From assembly GCA_030248295.1 (NCBI GenBank), contig JASANH010000167.1, forward strand, positions 186,001-250,000: DNA of 64,000 nucleotides. Direction: 5' to 3'. The position numbers and the translations under genes were made by a program. The notes under the pieces were generated by a model. That model was not told the DNA's origin. It did no database searches and worked only from the letters and a program-made list of their open reading frames with translations. Source of the DNA: Mesodorylaimus sp. YZB2_4 (taxonomy: Eukaryota > Nematoda > Enoplea > Dorylaimida > Dorylaimidae). This document shows, piece by piece, positions 1 through 11,153 of this stretch. Each line of letters opens with the position of its first letter. Positions within the stretch are counted from its first letter, which is position 1.

Positions 1-1967
1 GGCACGCGGGTGTCCTGGCTCGATCGGTTCGATAGCTCGGTCGAAGCTGGACAGGGTCTCCGTGGATCAGTGAGGCTTTCGATATGAAAATGCCATACCG
101 AATTTGACAAAACGACATGAAAAAGCAGCTCTTACGTGCCACATCAGGGCATAGTTCGCTGTGCATGTAAGAGATAACGAGTGAGGCGGGCGTTAGCCCT
201 GGCATCGTGTGAACTCAAGCGCCCTTCTAATTGAAGCATTCAGGTATATCTTCGACGAAAAGGTGAAAAAACTTGTTTTCGCTGTTAGAAATTGCTCTTT
301 TTCAAGTAGTTAAAATAACATAAATTAGCAGTTTTGAGGCTCCTTTTACGCAGTTACACATTTTTTTGGCTTGCTCTCAAATCGAGGGTTTTCTAAATTA
401 TAGCAATTAAAGAAGCCTGGTGTGCTGGCCTTCCATAACAGAAGACGGCTAAGCCTCAAAAACTTGCGAGCTCATGTGGAAAGTTCCGCTTCCCTTAGCG
501 CATCAATTCATTGTCTTAAAAAATGCTTCATTAGCGTCCACTAAAAATTGCCTTTCTTTACAAAAATATTCCGCCTGCTTACCTTAGTGCGACTTGAGAA
601 ACGAGAACGGGGAATGTTGTTTTGCCGTTTTGGCTGATTGGGTAGAATGCTATAGGAACGATTTTAGGCCCAGGCTTGGAAATGTGCAACAATGGCATTC
701 ATGTAGAAGTTTAATGACTGCGTCAACATCCAGACATTTAGTTGATAAGCACAAACCCTTGAGCAATCAGTGGATCTCGAGGAAGGGTCTGGAGTTTTCT
801 GCTTGTACCTGAAGAATATTGGAGGGTGTTCTGCAGATATTTGACATTGAGGTACGTACTGCATGCAATGAAAAGTGAATGATCCCGCTACTGGGGTGCA
901 CTAAACTTTGGTTTTGAGCATGTACAGTTTAGGAGTTCCTTCAGAGCGAGTTAATTTCTTGCGCTGTTGCAGCTTCACTACATACACTCTATTTTGTGTA
1001 GCTGCAGCGGCGAACAGCTTTTATGTTGCTGCAACCATGATGGGATGACCATGGAATGGAAGGAGATTAAGCAACAAATGCAACAAACAAATCGCACCCA
1101 CGAATTTGAGTACAACCCTGCACTCATGTTGTAATAACTACATTTGTACCCTCTCGTCATATTATACGCATACGTAAATCATACTATGAATACTATATAC
1201 AGTATGATGAATAGAGTGTAGTCGTCAAGAATGCCCCGATTCTTGAAGTCATATTCACAGGCTTACTGAAACTTTTCCTGAAATCTTGCCTTTGACATGG
1301 GTGGGCGGAAGTATCAAAGACGAGAATAATGTGTTTTCTTCCGCAGAAGCGGGTTCAGTCGAGCAGCAATAATCGATGGTGATTGGGATAAGAAGTTGCG
1401 CCTTGATCAGCAAATATCAAGGCCATGATTACGGGAAATTCAACCTAGTGAGTGCATCAATATCTTTGTATGCTAGGGCTGACCCAAATGTAATAACCTG
1501 ATGTAAGATTATATTTCTTACTTCTTAGTAGCAGCTTACGACGAAATTAGGGGCTTAGAAAAAATTTGCTGTGTCCTTGTAAGGAAATTCCCCTCAAACA
1601 TGATGCTATGAAACCTGAGTAAGAAATTAGCAAGATGGGAAATGCGGGCTACTCTGGCCAGCGCAGTGGCTCGAGTCCTACACCGATTATATAGACTAGC
1701 AATGCATCCTTTGATGAGGCGCCTGATGGCTACACTCAACATTGCTGCCTCACAGGAGCCATCACCCAGCATACGCTGTACTCTGTTCAAGATTCCACTC
1801 TAGCTTTGTCTGATCGGAAGGGGGCAAACATTTTGAAACAAGATTGGGATGGATGTCGGGACTTCAATTACATTTTGATCTGGGTCTCATTTGTGCATTC
1901 TAAAAAAGCAATTACTAGCCCAGAACATCTCTGCGCTGTGGGGCTACTTTATTTGTGTACGTTTCAG
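1..1967. other. Gene-free 5' flank
   Basis: I see no supportable gene here. Open frames are short and resemble nothing I recognise. The stretch is mildly AT-rich. The missing 5' exon of receptor A should lie somewhere in it, but no ATG-donor pair stands out. Confidence 0.5.
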
Positions 1968-2921
1968 TGTCAAATTCGTCCCAGCGCAGTACAAATTCAT
2001 ACTCTCTGGCATCCTATGTTTTCTGATCGGCAGTGCTGGCATCATCTGCAACATTCTCATACTTATGATTGTACGGCGTAACAAGAAGCTGCACACTCCG
2101 TGTTTCTACATGATGGCCAGCCAATCTTTCTATGCAATGATCATGGGCATGAGCTTTGCCACTGATGGCATACATCGCCTGGGAGTCGCTTTCAAGATCC
2201 TACCAGCGCATATTACGGAATCCACGTGTCTGCTGGTGTACTGGACCAAGACCATCAGCCACACTCCCTGCGCCCTGATCACGTGCGGCATCGGTCTGGA
2301 TCGATTATTGGCTATTTCGATATCGCGCACAAACTACAGTCGGGTCGCAATTTTGGTAGGTCAGGCCATAATCGGTGCGAGTGCTGTGCTCGGAGTGGCC
2401 AATGAGGTGGTCGGCGTGGTGACCACATCCCATTCATATCAAGATGTGATTTGGTGTATGAATTATTTTGCTGCACTGAACAGAATCTTCGCGACCTACA
2501 TCTGCTCCATCGACCTGTCCCTTTTCGTCATGGCGACATTGATTTATGGTCTGATCATCCTCAAGGTGAAACGAAGTCAACGCAAGTTCAAGATCACCTC
2601 TAACGGGGCGGTGGCTCCTGTCGGATTGGGAAATCGTGATCATCTGAATGAGCAAGAAGTTTTTCTCAAAAAGCAGTTAGCCCTTATGCCCTTGATCAAA
2701 TCGATAATGATTGCATTTATCGTGGTGGGCATAACGCCTCAAGCCCTGTCATCAGTCGCTCCTTATTTGGCCCATGGTCGGTACCAAACTGAGATTGTAC
2801 TCTACGAATCCATACTGCGTTCGGTCAGCACTGTGGCCGATTTTGGTCATTGACCATAAAATGCCAAGAGTTCAGGAGGTCATTGATGGCTCTGATGAGA
2901 TGCCGTCGAGTGTACTCGTAG
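1968..2921 (+). pseudogene. Srsx-like 7TM receptor, copy A (frameshifted near C-terminus)
   Basis: Seven-transmembrane receptor of the rhodopsin-like/nematode Srsx type, probably a plasma-membrane chemoreceptor. The exon starts after a clear acceptor (GTTTCAG, ending 1967), as in all sister copies. Visible features are a TM1 ending in RRNKKLHTPCFYMM, a cysteine before TM3 (STCLLVYW), GLDRLLAIS at the end of TM3 (a DRL form of DRY), a second extracellular cysteine, and a TM6 with a central proline. The frame stays open to 2853, where one base is missing compared with copies B-G (…ADFG then premature stop). The following bases, read in the next frame, encode the expected tail (LTIKCQEFRRSL…) and stop at 2919-2921. 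It is closest to F and G (shared GLGNRDHLNEQE in the third loop). It is either a very young pseudogene, a truncated but expressed receptor, or an assembly error. Confidence 0.85.
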
Positions 2922-3945
2922 AGAGAATACTAAGAAGTGGCGAGATTCTTGACTGCATATACGCGTAGATAGTCCGGGTACCCAGTTTACTCTCACAAAC
3001 ACTTGTGCATGTGATCGAGGGATCACTTTTGCGATGTGAATCGCTCTGCGTTCATGCTCATGTTTTACCGCATCACCAAATGCTTATGAGCGTGATGCCG
3101 TGGTATTACCTGCGAAGGCTATTGCTTGTGACCGTGGAACGGTGCATGTACTTATGCACTCAACAGTGCGCTGGGCTGTGCTCTTTTTGATGTCCCGTTT
3201 GTGACATTTTTGCACTGTAGCAAGAAACTTATTGCGCTTTTTGTCGCGCTCCTAACATCGTGCTAAAAGTAAATATATGTACCGTTGTGCGCTCTGTTGT
3301 ATGCACTGTGAGAAGTAAGGAGGGGCCCAGTGCGAGTGGGACCTGGTGGGCCTCTGTTCAATTCCTGTTTGATGGTGATTTGTGCAGCTTTTGCACCGCG
3401 TCAAACACCCAGGGCGGCAGATCTTGTCCATGGCTAACGATAACAAAAGACACCACACTAGGGGTTGGGCTGCGATCAAAAAATGAGAAATGTACTCGCA
3501 CGAATGACTAGACAGAACTCAAACTCAATGAGACAAGGGTGGAAGACGAGACGAAGCAGACGGTCTAATCTGCACCAGTTATTGAAAGGAGCTATTCTCC
3601 ACAGGTTTTTACTTATTTTGAACAAAACAGATACAACATGGTTTCGACCAGGCTCAAAATTTTCGACTGGTGGAGTTACTCTGAGGTACAGGTAGTGTTC
3701 TCTTTGCAGAATCTTGTTTGGGTTTGCGTGAAAACAAGTTTTCTGTTTTTCATTTTCCAGTGGCGAATGTCTGGGTTCTTTTACGAAAATGAATTAGGTG
3801 CGCAATGTTTGTGATAAGTGAAGTCGTAGTTAAGTTAACACTCTTTCAGGCACTCGAGCAAATAAAAAAACATTTGTCAAACTCGTGAACTTGTTAAACT
3901 GGATTGATTGGGTGGAGACACGTTTGTAGCTGGTTTGCCGTGCTT
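2922..3945. other. Gene-free stretch
   Basis: No gene, tRNA or recognisable repeat was found between receptor A and the EB/lustrin gene. Short open frames overlap on both strands without coding character. Confidence 0.45.
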
Positions 3946-3954
3946 CTTTAAAAG
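3946..3954 (+). promoter_or_regulatory. TATA-like box of the EB/lustrin gene
   Basis: CTTTAAAAG lies 49-57 bases before the chosen ATG (4003), a normal spacing for a TATA element with a short 5' leader. This is position and consensus only; no transcript evidence is available. Confidence 0.4.
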
Positions 3955-4002
3955 GCCAGAACAGACCCCGACAATTACTTCAACATCGATTGAACATCAC
4001 CT

Positions 4003-7000
4003 GTGGTCATGGTCAGCCTACTATTCGTCGCAGCGGTCGCTTTGTCTGCGTTCAGCGTGGGTGAATCGAAGACAACAGCACCACCGCCAGGAACAAAGGC
4101 CACTCATGCACCAACGCCACCGCCACCGCCAGCTCCAGGGCCACCACCACCGCCACCTTTACCACCACCACCCACAGCAATCATCGAGCCACTGCCACCC
4201 ACAACGATCATTGAACCAATGCAAGCCCCAAGGCCACCACCAGTCTGCATTGATGAACAGGACGGTATGAGCACTTTCTGCATGCTTGTCCCTCCTCGTG
4301 GGTGTCTTGTCAGATTGCACCTTTGCAACCAAGTCCCCTTCGAACGCACCCTCATTAAAAAAAGTGCAGTAATTGGATGGGATTTTGGGTGGTGCTGCTG
4401 TGCAATCGAGTACCAGTATCGAATATTCCCAGTAAGAGCCTCGAATTTCAGAGAAACTAAAGTTTATCAACGAAAGTTGCAAAGTTTCCGACGATTGTTT
4501 CTCAAGCATCCCTGGCTCGACCTCCTGCACAAAAGGCATTTGCACATGCAATGACGATTACGTGACCACCAAGCAAGGTGGGCCATCCGGGAATATTCAT
4601 CTTTACTGCACCTATGGTAAGTCATAGGCTCTTAGCCGTTCCAAGTCTTGTTATTCTGTTAGCCGTGCAGTTCACATGCATCAGATTTTCTTTGTTGAAA
4701 ACGCGGATAATGCCATGGCCAGCAGCAGAACACGGATATTGCCATGACCATTGGCAATGGCAATATCCGTTTTCTGCTGCTGGGAAGTGGGATTTCTTGA
4801 GCCAAATGACAAACAACATGCACGGCTAACAAAAAAACAATGGGTTCACTTGGACGTTGGTAACTGACATTGATTTCTCGTCAGCGCCCTATTTGAAACA
4901 AGAATGTGAAACAACGTGCAAGAGACCAGCTGTCTGTCGCAAAGTACCACGTCTGCCGCCTCCACCTGAGCCTGGGCCTGGGCCTGGACCTTGGCCTGCT
5001 CCTGGCCCTCCACCAGGTCTTTCTGATTTACCATGGCCTCCACCGTCGCCTTATCAAATGCTGTGCGTTTGTGAAGAACCCTATTACGAACAAAATGGAG
5101 TGTGCCATAAAGGTGAGCTGGCTACAAACGTGCAGCTGATTGTACATGGTTGATATTCTGGAAGGTCCCGGGAAACCCAATCTGAAACCATATTTTACTA
5201 CCCTGTGCAAGGTAGCTTGCGGTCTGGTGAAAGCCGCTTGAAAGTGAATTTGGCACTGACTGACGACAGCCAATGCAGTTTAAAAGTGAAACAGGCTTTG
5301 GCACATGAAAATCAAACATGGGTTAGAAAAGACCAGAAGGTCAGATAAGGTTAGCTGAAATTTGCGAGTACTGGAGTAAAAGGTGTCAGAGGCGACTTCT
5401 CTTGGAACATGTGTCCTCCATATGTGGTTTTTTGTTCTAGATTGCAGACCGGGCGAAATCTACGACGTGAACAGTGGTGAATGCTCGGCGCAGTGCACAG
5501 GAACTGAAATGAGAATCGATGGGAAATGCAAAAAATGTAGGGAGTGTCTCGAGACTGGTTTTTGGTTTTTACACAACTGATTTTTACAGTAGCCAAACTG
5601 GGCGAGCCATGCGATGACAAAAGGCAATGCATCACGCCATTTGCGGTGTGCCAGAGTGGAAAATGCGCCTGCGGCAGTGGTTTGACAGCAAACGCTAAAA
5701 AAGACGCGTGCGAAGTGAAGAGTAAGCCTGTGAATCCTGGTTGGTGAGTGACAGGCAAAAAATAAACTAAGCGATGTTTAGCGCGTTCGTGCCCAGTCGG
5801 CGATCCCGTTGCGAAGAAAGGAGTCGTTGCGGAATGCACTATACAAAAGCAGAAAAATGACAAAGTCGTCATAAAGAAACTTCCTATGCCGCTTGATTCG
5901 CCAGTTGCAGCAGGCGGCCATGGTGCAGCTGCGTCCCCTCAGCGCACATCACCACCAATGGGCGTCTACTCAGTGTACGACCTAGTGGACGACTGCGCGG
6001 ATGGCCAGTTCTGCTATTTGCCGAGCGGATACTATCAAGAAGGGGCCCGCGGACATTGCTGTAACAAGCCAAAGTTGTCCTGCCCAGTTGGTGATGCTCA
6101 TCCCAACGCCAGTTGCGGCGGGTCGTATGGATCGATAGGCGACGATGCGACTTACTGTCCCTACGAGACACACACTTGCCTTCGCACTTCGTTCGGGGGC
6201 AGCTTCGAGATCGCGCTCTGCTGCCCCATCGAATGCTCACCAGAGCACGTGTTGGCCAATGGCCAGTGCCATCCCAGACGGCAGTTCGGAGAGCCGTGCG
6301 AGGCGGATGAACAGTGCAAATCGCATGGTGGGGTGTGCACTAAAGGTAAGTCAAGTCATGGTACTGTAAGCAAGTGCTTGCATGTTGTGAGTGTGACCTC
6401 AATTTTGTGTAAGTCAGCGCCAAAGAGCCCCTGTCAGTTTGCTGCAGGCTTGCCTATACCTCCTACAAATGAGCAGACTCCTCGCCACAAACTAAGTGCC
6501 CTCGAAATCTTTCTTAGAGAGCTAGTTTCAAGGCGATAAATCTGGAACATTTGACGGTTTAAAAGCTTAAGTTCTGTCCTGAGCCAACCTTAAATTTTCA
6601 GGCACCTGCGGCTGCGCGAAGGGCAGCACAGCTCAAGGCGACGCATATAAATATTGCGACACCACATGCCCATCAGGACAACTCAAGCTTGCTGACAATG
6701 AATGCGCCCCCACAGCCAAGCTTGGCGATCCATGCGAGCCGTCAGCCATGAATATTTGTCCGCCATTTTCTTATTGCAGTGAGAAATACAAAAAATGCAC
6801 TTGTTTCTGTGGCTATTCGATAGTGGATGGCCAATCATGCGGCATTGAACCTTCTTGCAATGGTCAGCCACTGGGCAATACAACCAAAGTGACCATGTGC
6901 GTGATTCCAGGACAAAACACATCGACTGTGGTCAGTGCTGTCAAAGAATGCCCGAAGGACCACTATTGCGCCAAGTATATGACAGATGCAGGATTGTGTT

Positions 7001-7235
7001 GTCCTAAACCTGGTGAGTATTTTTGAGATGACCATGATCCGTTTTGTTTTAGCGCCATTTTCTTTTAGCAAAACTTGTCTGCCCGTCTGGGGTCGAAGCG
7101 AAATCTAAATGCGACCCTTGGAAACCACCGAATGAGTGTAAAGGAGAAGGGCCGTGGGTGTGTCACAGATACTTGGATCCTGCTGGCGAGAGTGACGGAA
7201 CGGATACAGGCATCTGCTGTCCGTGGGACCACTAA
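4003..7235 (+). CDS. Secreted EB-module / lustrin-type cysteine-rich protein, 8 exons
   Basis: Predicted 674-aa secreted protein. Exons: 4003-4264, 4452-4616, 4885-5112, 5441-5536, 5590-5721, 5782-6345, 6602-7012, 7069-7235. All seven introns are GT-AG and phase 1, and joining them gives one uninterrupted frame, which is strong support. The N-terminus is a signal peptide (SLLFVAAVALSAFSV) followed by a proline-rich stretch; exon 3 carries a second proline/glycine-rich linker. EB-type cysteine modules are visible in exons 2, 5 and 6-7 (for example LGEPCDDKRQC…CACGSG). Lustrin-type cysteine-rich repeats are visible in exons 6-8, with the recurring HYCAKYM…GLCCPKP, QFCYLP…GHCC and GICCPWDH patterns. 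Such proteins are extracellular or cuticle/matrix-associated in nematodes and relatives; no substrate can be named. The start is the first of two in-frame ATGs (4003 and 4009). Its last two exons have a very similar duplicate at 15.0-15.4 kb. Confidence 0.88.
4658..4830. repeat. MITE-like inverted-repeat insertion in intron 2
   Basis: The intron holds a 173-bp element ended by perfect 12-bp inverted repeats (GTTAGCCGTGCA at 4658-4669, its complement at 4819-4830). Inside is a second, longer hairpin (4719-4783) with arms of about 32 bases built on CAGCAGCAGAA…GATATTGCCAT. The same end motif, TTCTGTTAGCC.TGCA, recurs at about 7366 and 15531 downstream of both copies of this gene's 3' end. Probably a small non-autonomous DNA transposon. 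Confidence 0.6.
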
Positions 7236-10198
7236 TTCAAAACACGCTTGAACTGTGATCAGTTTCGAAAGGATCTTTAGTGACCCGTAGTTTCCGCAGT
7301 CAGCAAAGTTGTCTGCGAGATTATATAAGTTCTAGTTGCCTGCTAAGGTCAGACGTACTTTTTCTGTTAGCCTTGCATTGCACGATCAGGTGAGAATTCA
7401 TCAGGGATCGTCGTAATAACTTTATAGCATTTTGCTACTTCTTTATGTCTAAGTAAAGAAAATTAGGCGTATGAAAGACTTGGTTGTTACGAAAAAATCT
7501 TTCACAGTTGAGTAGCTCTACAGCCTGCTGGTCCTGTCGTGCTGTCCTCGCGCTCACGACATTGCCAGTCTTATGATGCAGTGGACGAAGAAAAGACGGT
7601 GCAAAATGCGATGTGAAGAAAAACGTGTGGTTTTTGCGCCATCAGCTCACAGACGACCATAAACACAGTTGGAACATTGGAGAAAGGTGAAACTGACTCG
7701 TGAATAGAACAGTGTCAGAGATTGAGGGTTCAGTAAAATAGAGATGAGCCTGGCCCAGATGCGGGGGTGCACTGAAGTCACGCCTGCTGCCACGTGTTTC
7801 CTTCGTCCGCTGTCACAACGTTCGCTTGGCGTCAATGTTTGATTCAGATTTCTTCAGCGAGGAGTGTGGGATGATGTATGGACTGCCGCAGCTCTGGGAC
7901 ACATCCTTAGTCAAGCTCCGTGATGGTTTTTCCCGGGCAAAAGACGATTACGATCAGCGTTACAGTTTTGCGTTCTTCCAAGGAAACTTGTTTGGCGAGT
8001 TGTGTTCTGTTTTAAAGTCTCCCATTTGCACGTTCAGTTAAGAACCGAAAATATGAGAAACAGCTTTTATATTTGTCGGCTCCCTCACTTGAGGGCACGA
8101 TTCTACGGTACAGTAGATCTGCACCGATGAATTCATCAGGGATCGTCACTCTCAGCAGAAATAGGGGAACGATTTAGCTTTTCCCACAGAAAATCGCCAA
8201 AGCAATTTAAAACAGATAATAAAATACAAAATTGTTTTTTTTTTGCTGCTGCCTAAGGATATATTTTAGGCTACGTAAGCCGTCGAGCTAAATACAGTGC
8301 AAGGTTCTTGGAAGAACGCACTTCAGATGCAGCTTTGCATGTAACTAGGTGGCACGTGAATGAAGGCGAAGATTGATCCCACAAGTGCACGGTGATCACG
8401 GTGTCAACGATCCGTTTTTGTTAACTTACGCTGCTCTATGAAGTATTTAGGCCCCAGCTATGCACATTATAGCTAGCTACTAGCTCTGTTTTTGTACCAC
8501 CTATTGTATAGTCTTTTTTCAGTAGCTGGAACACTGAACCAGGCCAGCTTGGTTATGAAGCTTAACGAGTGTTTCCTCGAAATCCGCTTTGCCGAATTTT
8601 TAAAAATTGAAGCTTTTTTATGTCACATGTAATGCGATACGCGCACACCATTCGAAAGAGTGAAAAACGCTGAGCAAAAACCACCTATTCTTCGGCATTA
8701 ACGATGCTACCACGCCAGACAGAATCAATCGAAGATTTCGCACTATATGCTAGGCGATGTATTGCCGATCAATCGATTGTCTTCAAGCAGAACTTGACTC
8801 TACTGATGACTTGGTCAGTGATTTTTTGCTTTTGATTCCCTGCCTCCGTGGATGTGTGCGTGCGCGGATTTTAAGGAGTCTCACGCATAAATGCAGCAGA
8901 CGACTGCTCGCACCGTGGATCCATATACTGTATGTGCGGGTACATACAACCTCTCACCAGACTTTTCATTCATTACGCAATGACACAGGCAAATTTTAAT
9001 ATCAGAAATCAGGCGTAAGCACTAACCGCAAGCGATGGACCAGTATCGAAAACTGCAGTGGCATTAACAATATAGAGAATGTATATACCAGAAAATGTCA
9101 TACATATATCATATACAAAATACAGTATCTATAATTCCCGAGATTGACAAATAACTAGGAGTGAAATAGGGGAAACATTGTAGCTTTTGCATAAGAAAAT
9201 CGGCAAAGCACATCACAATAGATTGTGCAGTAAAAAAACGGTGCAACCTAATGCAGACCAGGATGAATTTTGGTTAGTTTCATAGAAACAAAAGTTACCT
9301 CAACGGCAAATATCATTTATTTATTTTGTGTATCTTGCTACTCCCGTTGGGCGCAACAAGAAATAAGTTGCTGTCCAGAAAGCTCGAGGTGTAATTTTCA
9401 GCTAACAATCAGTACAGCAACGTTTGTTACACCTTGTGACCTCCCATAAAAACACTGCTGCGAGCAGAAAGTAAGAGGAATTCGTTTTTCATTCTTTTTA
9501 AACGAATTTCGAACTTTTCGAATGCTTGATTAGATTTTGACGCATGCTTTAGCCTCATCTCTACATGAGTGACCCTGCAAAAAAGCCGAATAAACTGTGC
9601 TAAAACCACAGATTGCTCAATAAACTTCAGTTCTAACCGCGAAACATTATTCTATAAGCTGACAGTATATGTTCCTGTTTTATCGCATAACCAAATGGGG
9701 TGGAGCGACACATAATATGAAATGATTTACCCGACCGCGAGTCGAACACTCGGCCGTAACTGCGCAGCTGGCTGAAAGGGGGAATTAAAACCAGGCCACA
9801 ATCCCTGTGCGGTATATCAAGTCATCCATCTCCTCAAGCAATACCACATCGTTTATCGTATGATAGAGCACTAGTCCAGCCTTTCACTGCCAGTCCTTCG
9901 TATCAGTTACGGGTTTGATTACGGAGGCTATTGTACACACCACAATGTCAAAAAACCCCCTGTGCTACCTTGATCCAGTCAGAACCCAGGTTTCTCCATT
10001 GAGTTCAGGTTACTTTTGTATGTAGTGAATCTAACATATTATCCAGGAGAGATTTTTAATACACTGCAAAGTTCAAATGGGATTAAAATTAAGTCTTATT
10101 CTCCTTGCTATCAGAAACATTTTGTAGAGGGTGCGCATGAGGCGGCCGCAAGTGATCGAAGGGCGTGGTCGCCATACAGCCAGCTGTACATACGTACA
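7236..10198. other. Gene-free stretch between EB/lustrin gene and receptor B
   Basis: No supportable gene. Much of it (to about 8900, and again near 10080-10198) aligns by eye with 15415-17171, so it belongs to the older part of a segmental duplication. An open frame at 7826-8041 falls in this block, but its counterpart near 16.1 kb is interrupted, so it is not supported as coding. Confidence 0.5.
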
Positions 10199-11153
10199 CT
10201 AGTACAGCGACTGACATTTCAACAAAAACAGCAGCGACTTTCTGAACTCCTTACATTTGATGGTCAGCACCCCGAAATCGGCCACTGTACTGATCGAACG
10301 CAATATCGATTCATAGAGGACAATCTCAGCCTGATAAGCCCCGTGAGCGATATAGGGGGCGATCGCTGAGAACACTTGAGGAGTGACACCCACGAAAATA
10401 AAAGCGATCATTATCGATTTGACTAACGGCATCAGAGCCAACTGTTTTTTCATAAAAACTTCTTGATCATTTAAATGATCGCTGCGACTGCTTGTTCCGA
10501 TAGGAATCACCGCTCCACTCGAGGTGACCTTAAACTTACGCTCGCTGCTCTTCACCTTGATGATGATTAGGCCGTACACAAATATGGCTGCGACGAAGAG
10601 GGACAGATCGATCGAGCAGATGTAAGTCGCAAAGGTTTTGTGGAACGCAGTGAAATAATTTAAGCACAAAATGATATCTCCATATGAATTGGGTATACTC
10701 AAGATTCCCACCATTTCATTGACAACTCCCAGAACCACACTGGCGCCGATCGTTATACGGCCCACCAAATCTGCGATCCGACTGTAGTTTGCGCGCGATA
10801 TCGAAATGGCCAATAATCGATCCAGGCCGATGCCGCACGTAATCAGAGCAGTGGGCGTGTGGCTGATGGTCTTGGTCCAATACACCAGCAGACATGTTAA
10901 CTCAGAAAAATGAACTGGTAGGATTTTGAAAGCGAAACCCAGGCGGTGTATGCCATCAGTGACGAAACTCATGCCCATAAGCATGCCGTAGAATGCTTGG
11001 CTGGCCATCATGTAGAAACAGGGAGTGTGCAACTTTTTGTTACACCACACAATGATGAGTATGATGATGTTGGTCACAATGCCAGTATTTCCAATGAGAA
11101 AACACAGGAAACCAGAAAGGATAAATTTGTACTGCACTGGGATGGATTCCGCC
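10199..11153 (-). CDS. Srsx-like 7TM receptor, copy B (main exon, intact)
   Basis: The main exon of an apparently intact receptor. On the minus strand it begins after a TTTTTCAG acceptor (exon edge 11153) with one base completing a split codon, then AESIPVQYKF and TM1, and runs to a stop at 10199. The seven hydrophobic segments are clear; the signature residues are TRNKK/WCNKKLHTPCFYMM after TM1, the TM3 cysteine (LTCLLVYW), GLDRLLAIS, a cysteine in loop 2 (ILCLNYF), VGVTPQV in TM6 and ADFGVLTIKCKEFRKSL at the C-terminal boundary in place of NPxxY. The third loop reads SSRSDHLNDQE, making B intermediate between the A/F/G and C/D/E groups. The true start lies in an upstream exon that I could not locate; using the internal ATG (MQYKF) would lose nine or so residues. 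Predicted plasma-membrane sensory receptor, ligand unknown. Confidence 0.85.

Noticed and set aside
7826..8041. 71-codon frame MFDSDFFSEECGMMYG… as a gene.
   Set aside because: The duplicated counterpart near 16.1 kb is interrupted, and no splice or promoter support exists.
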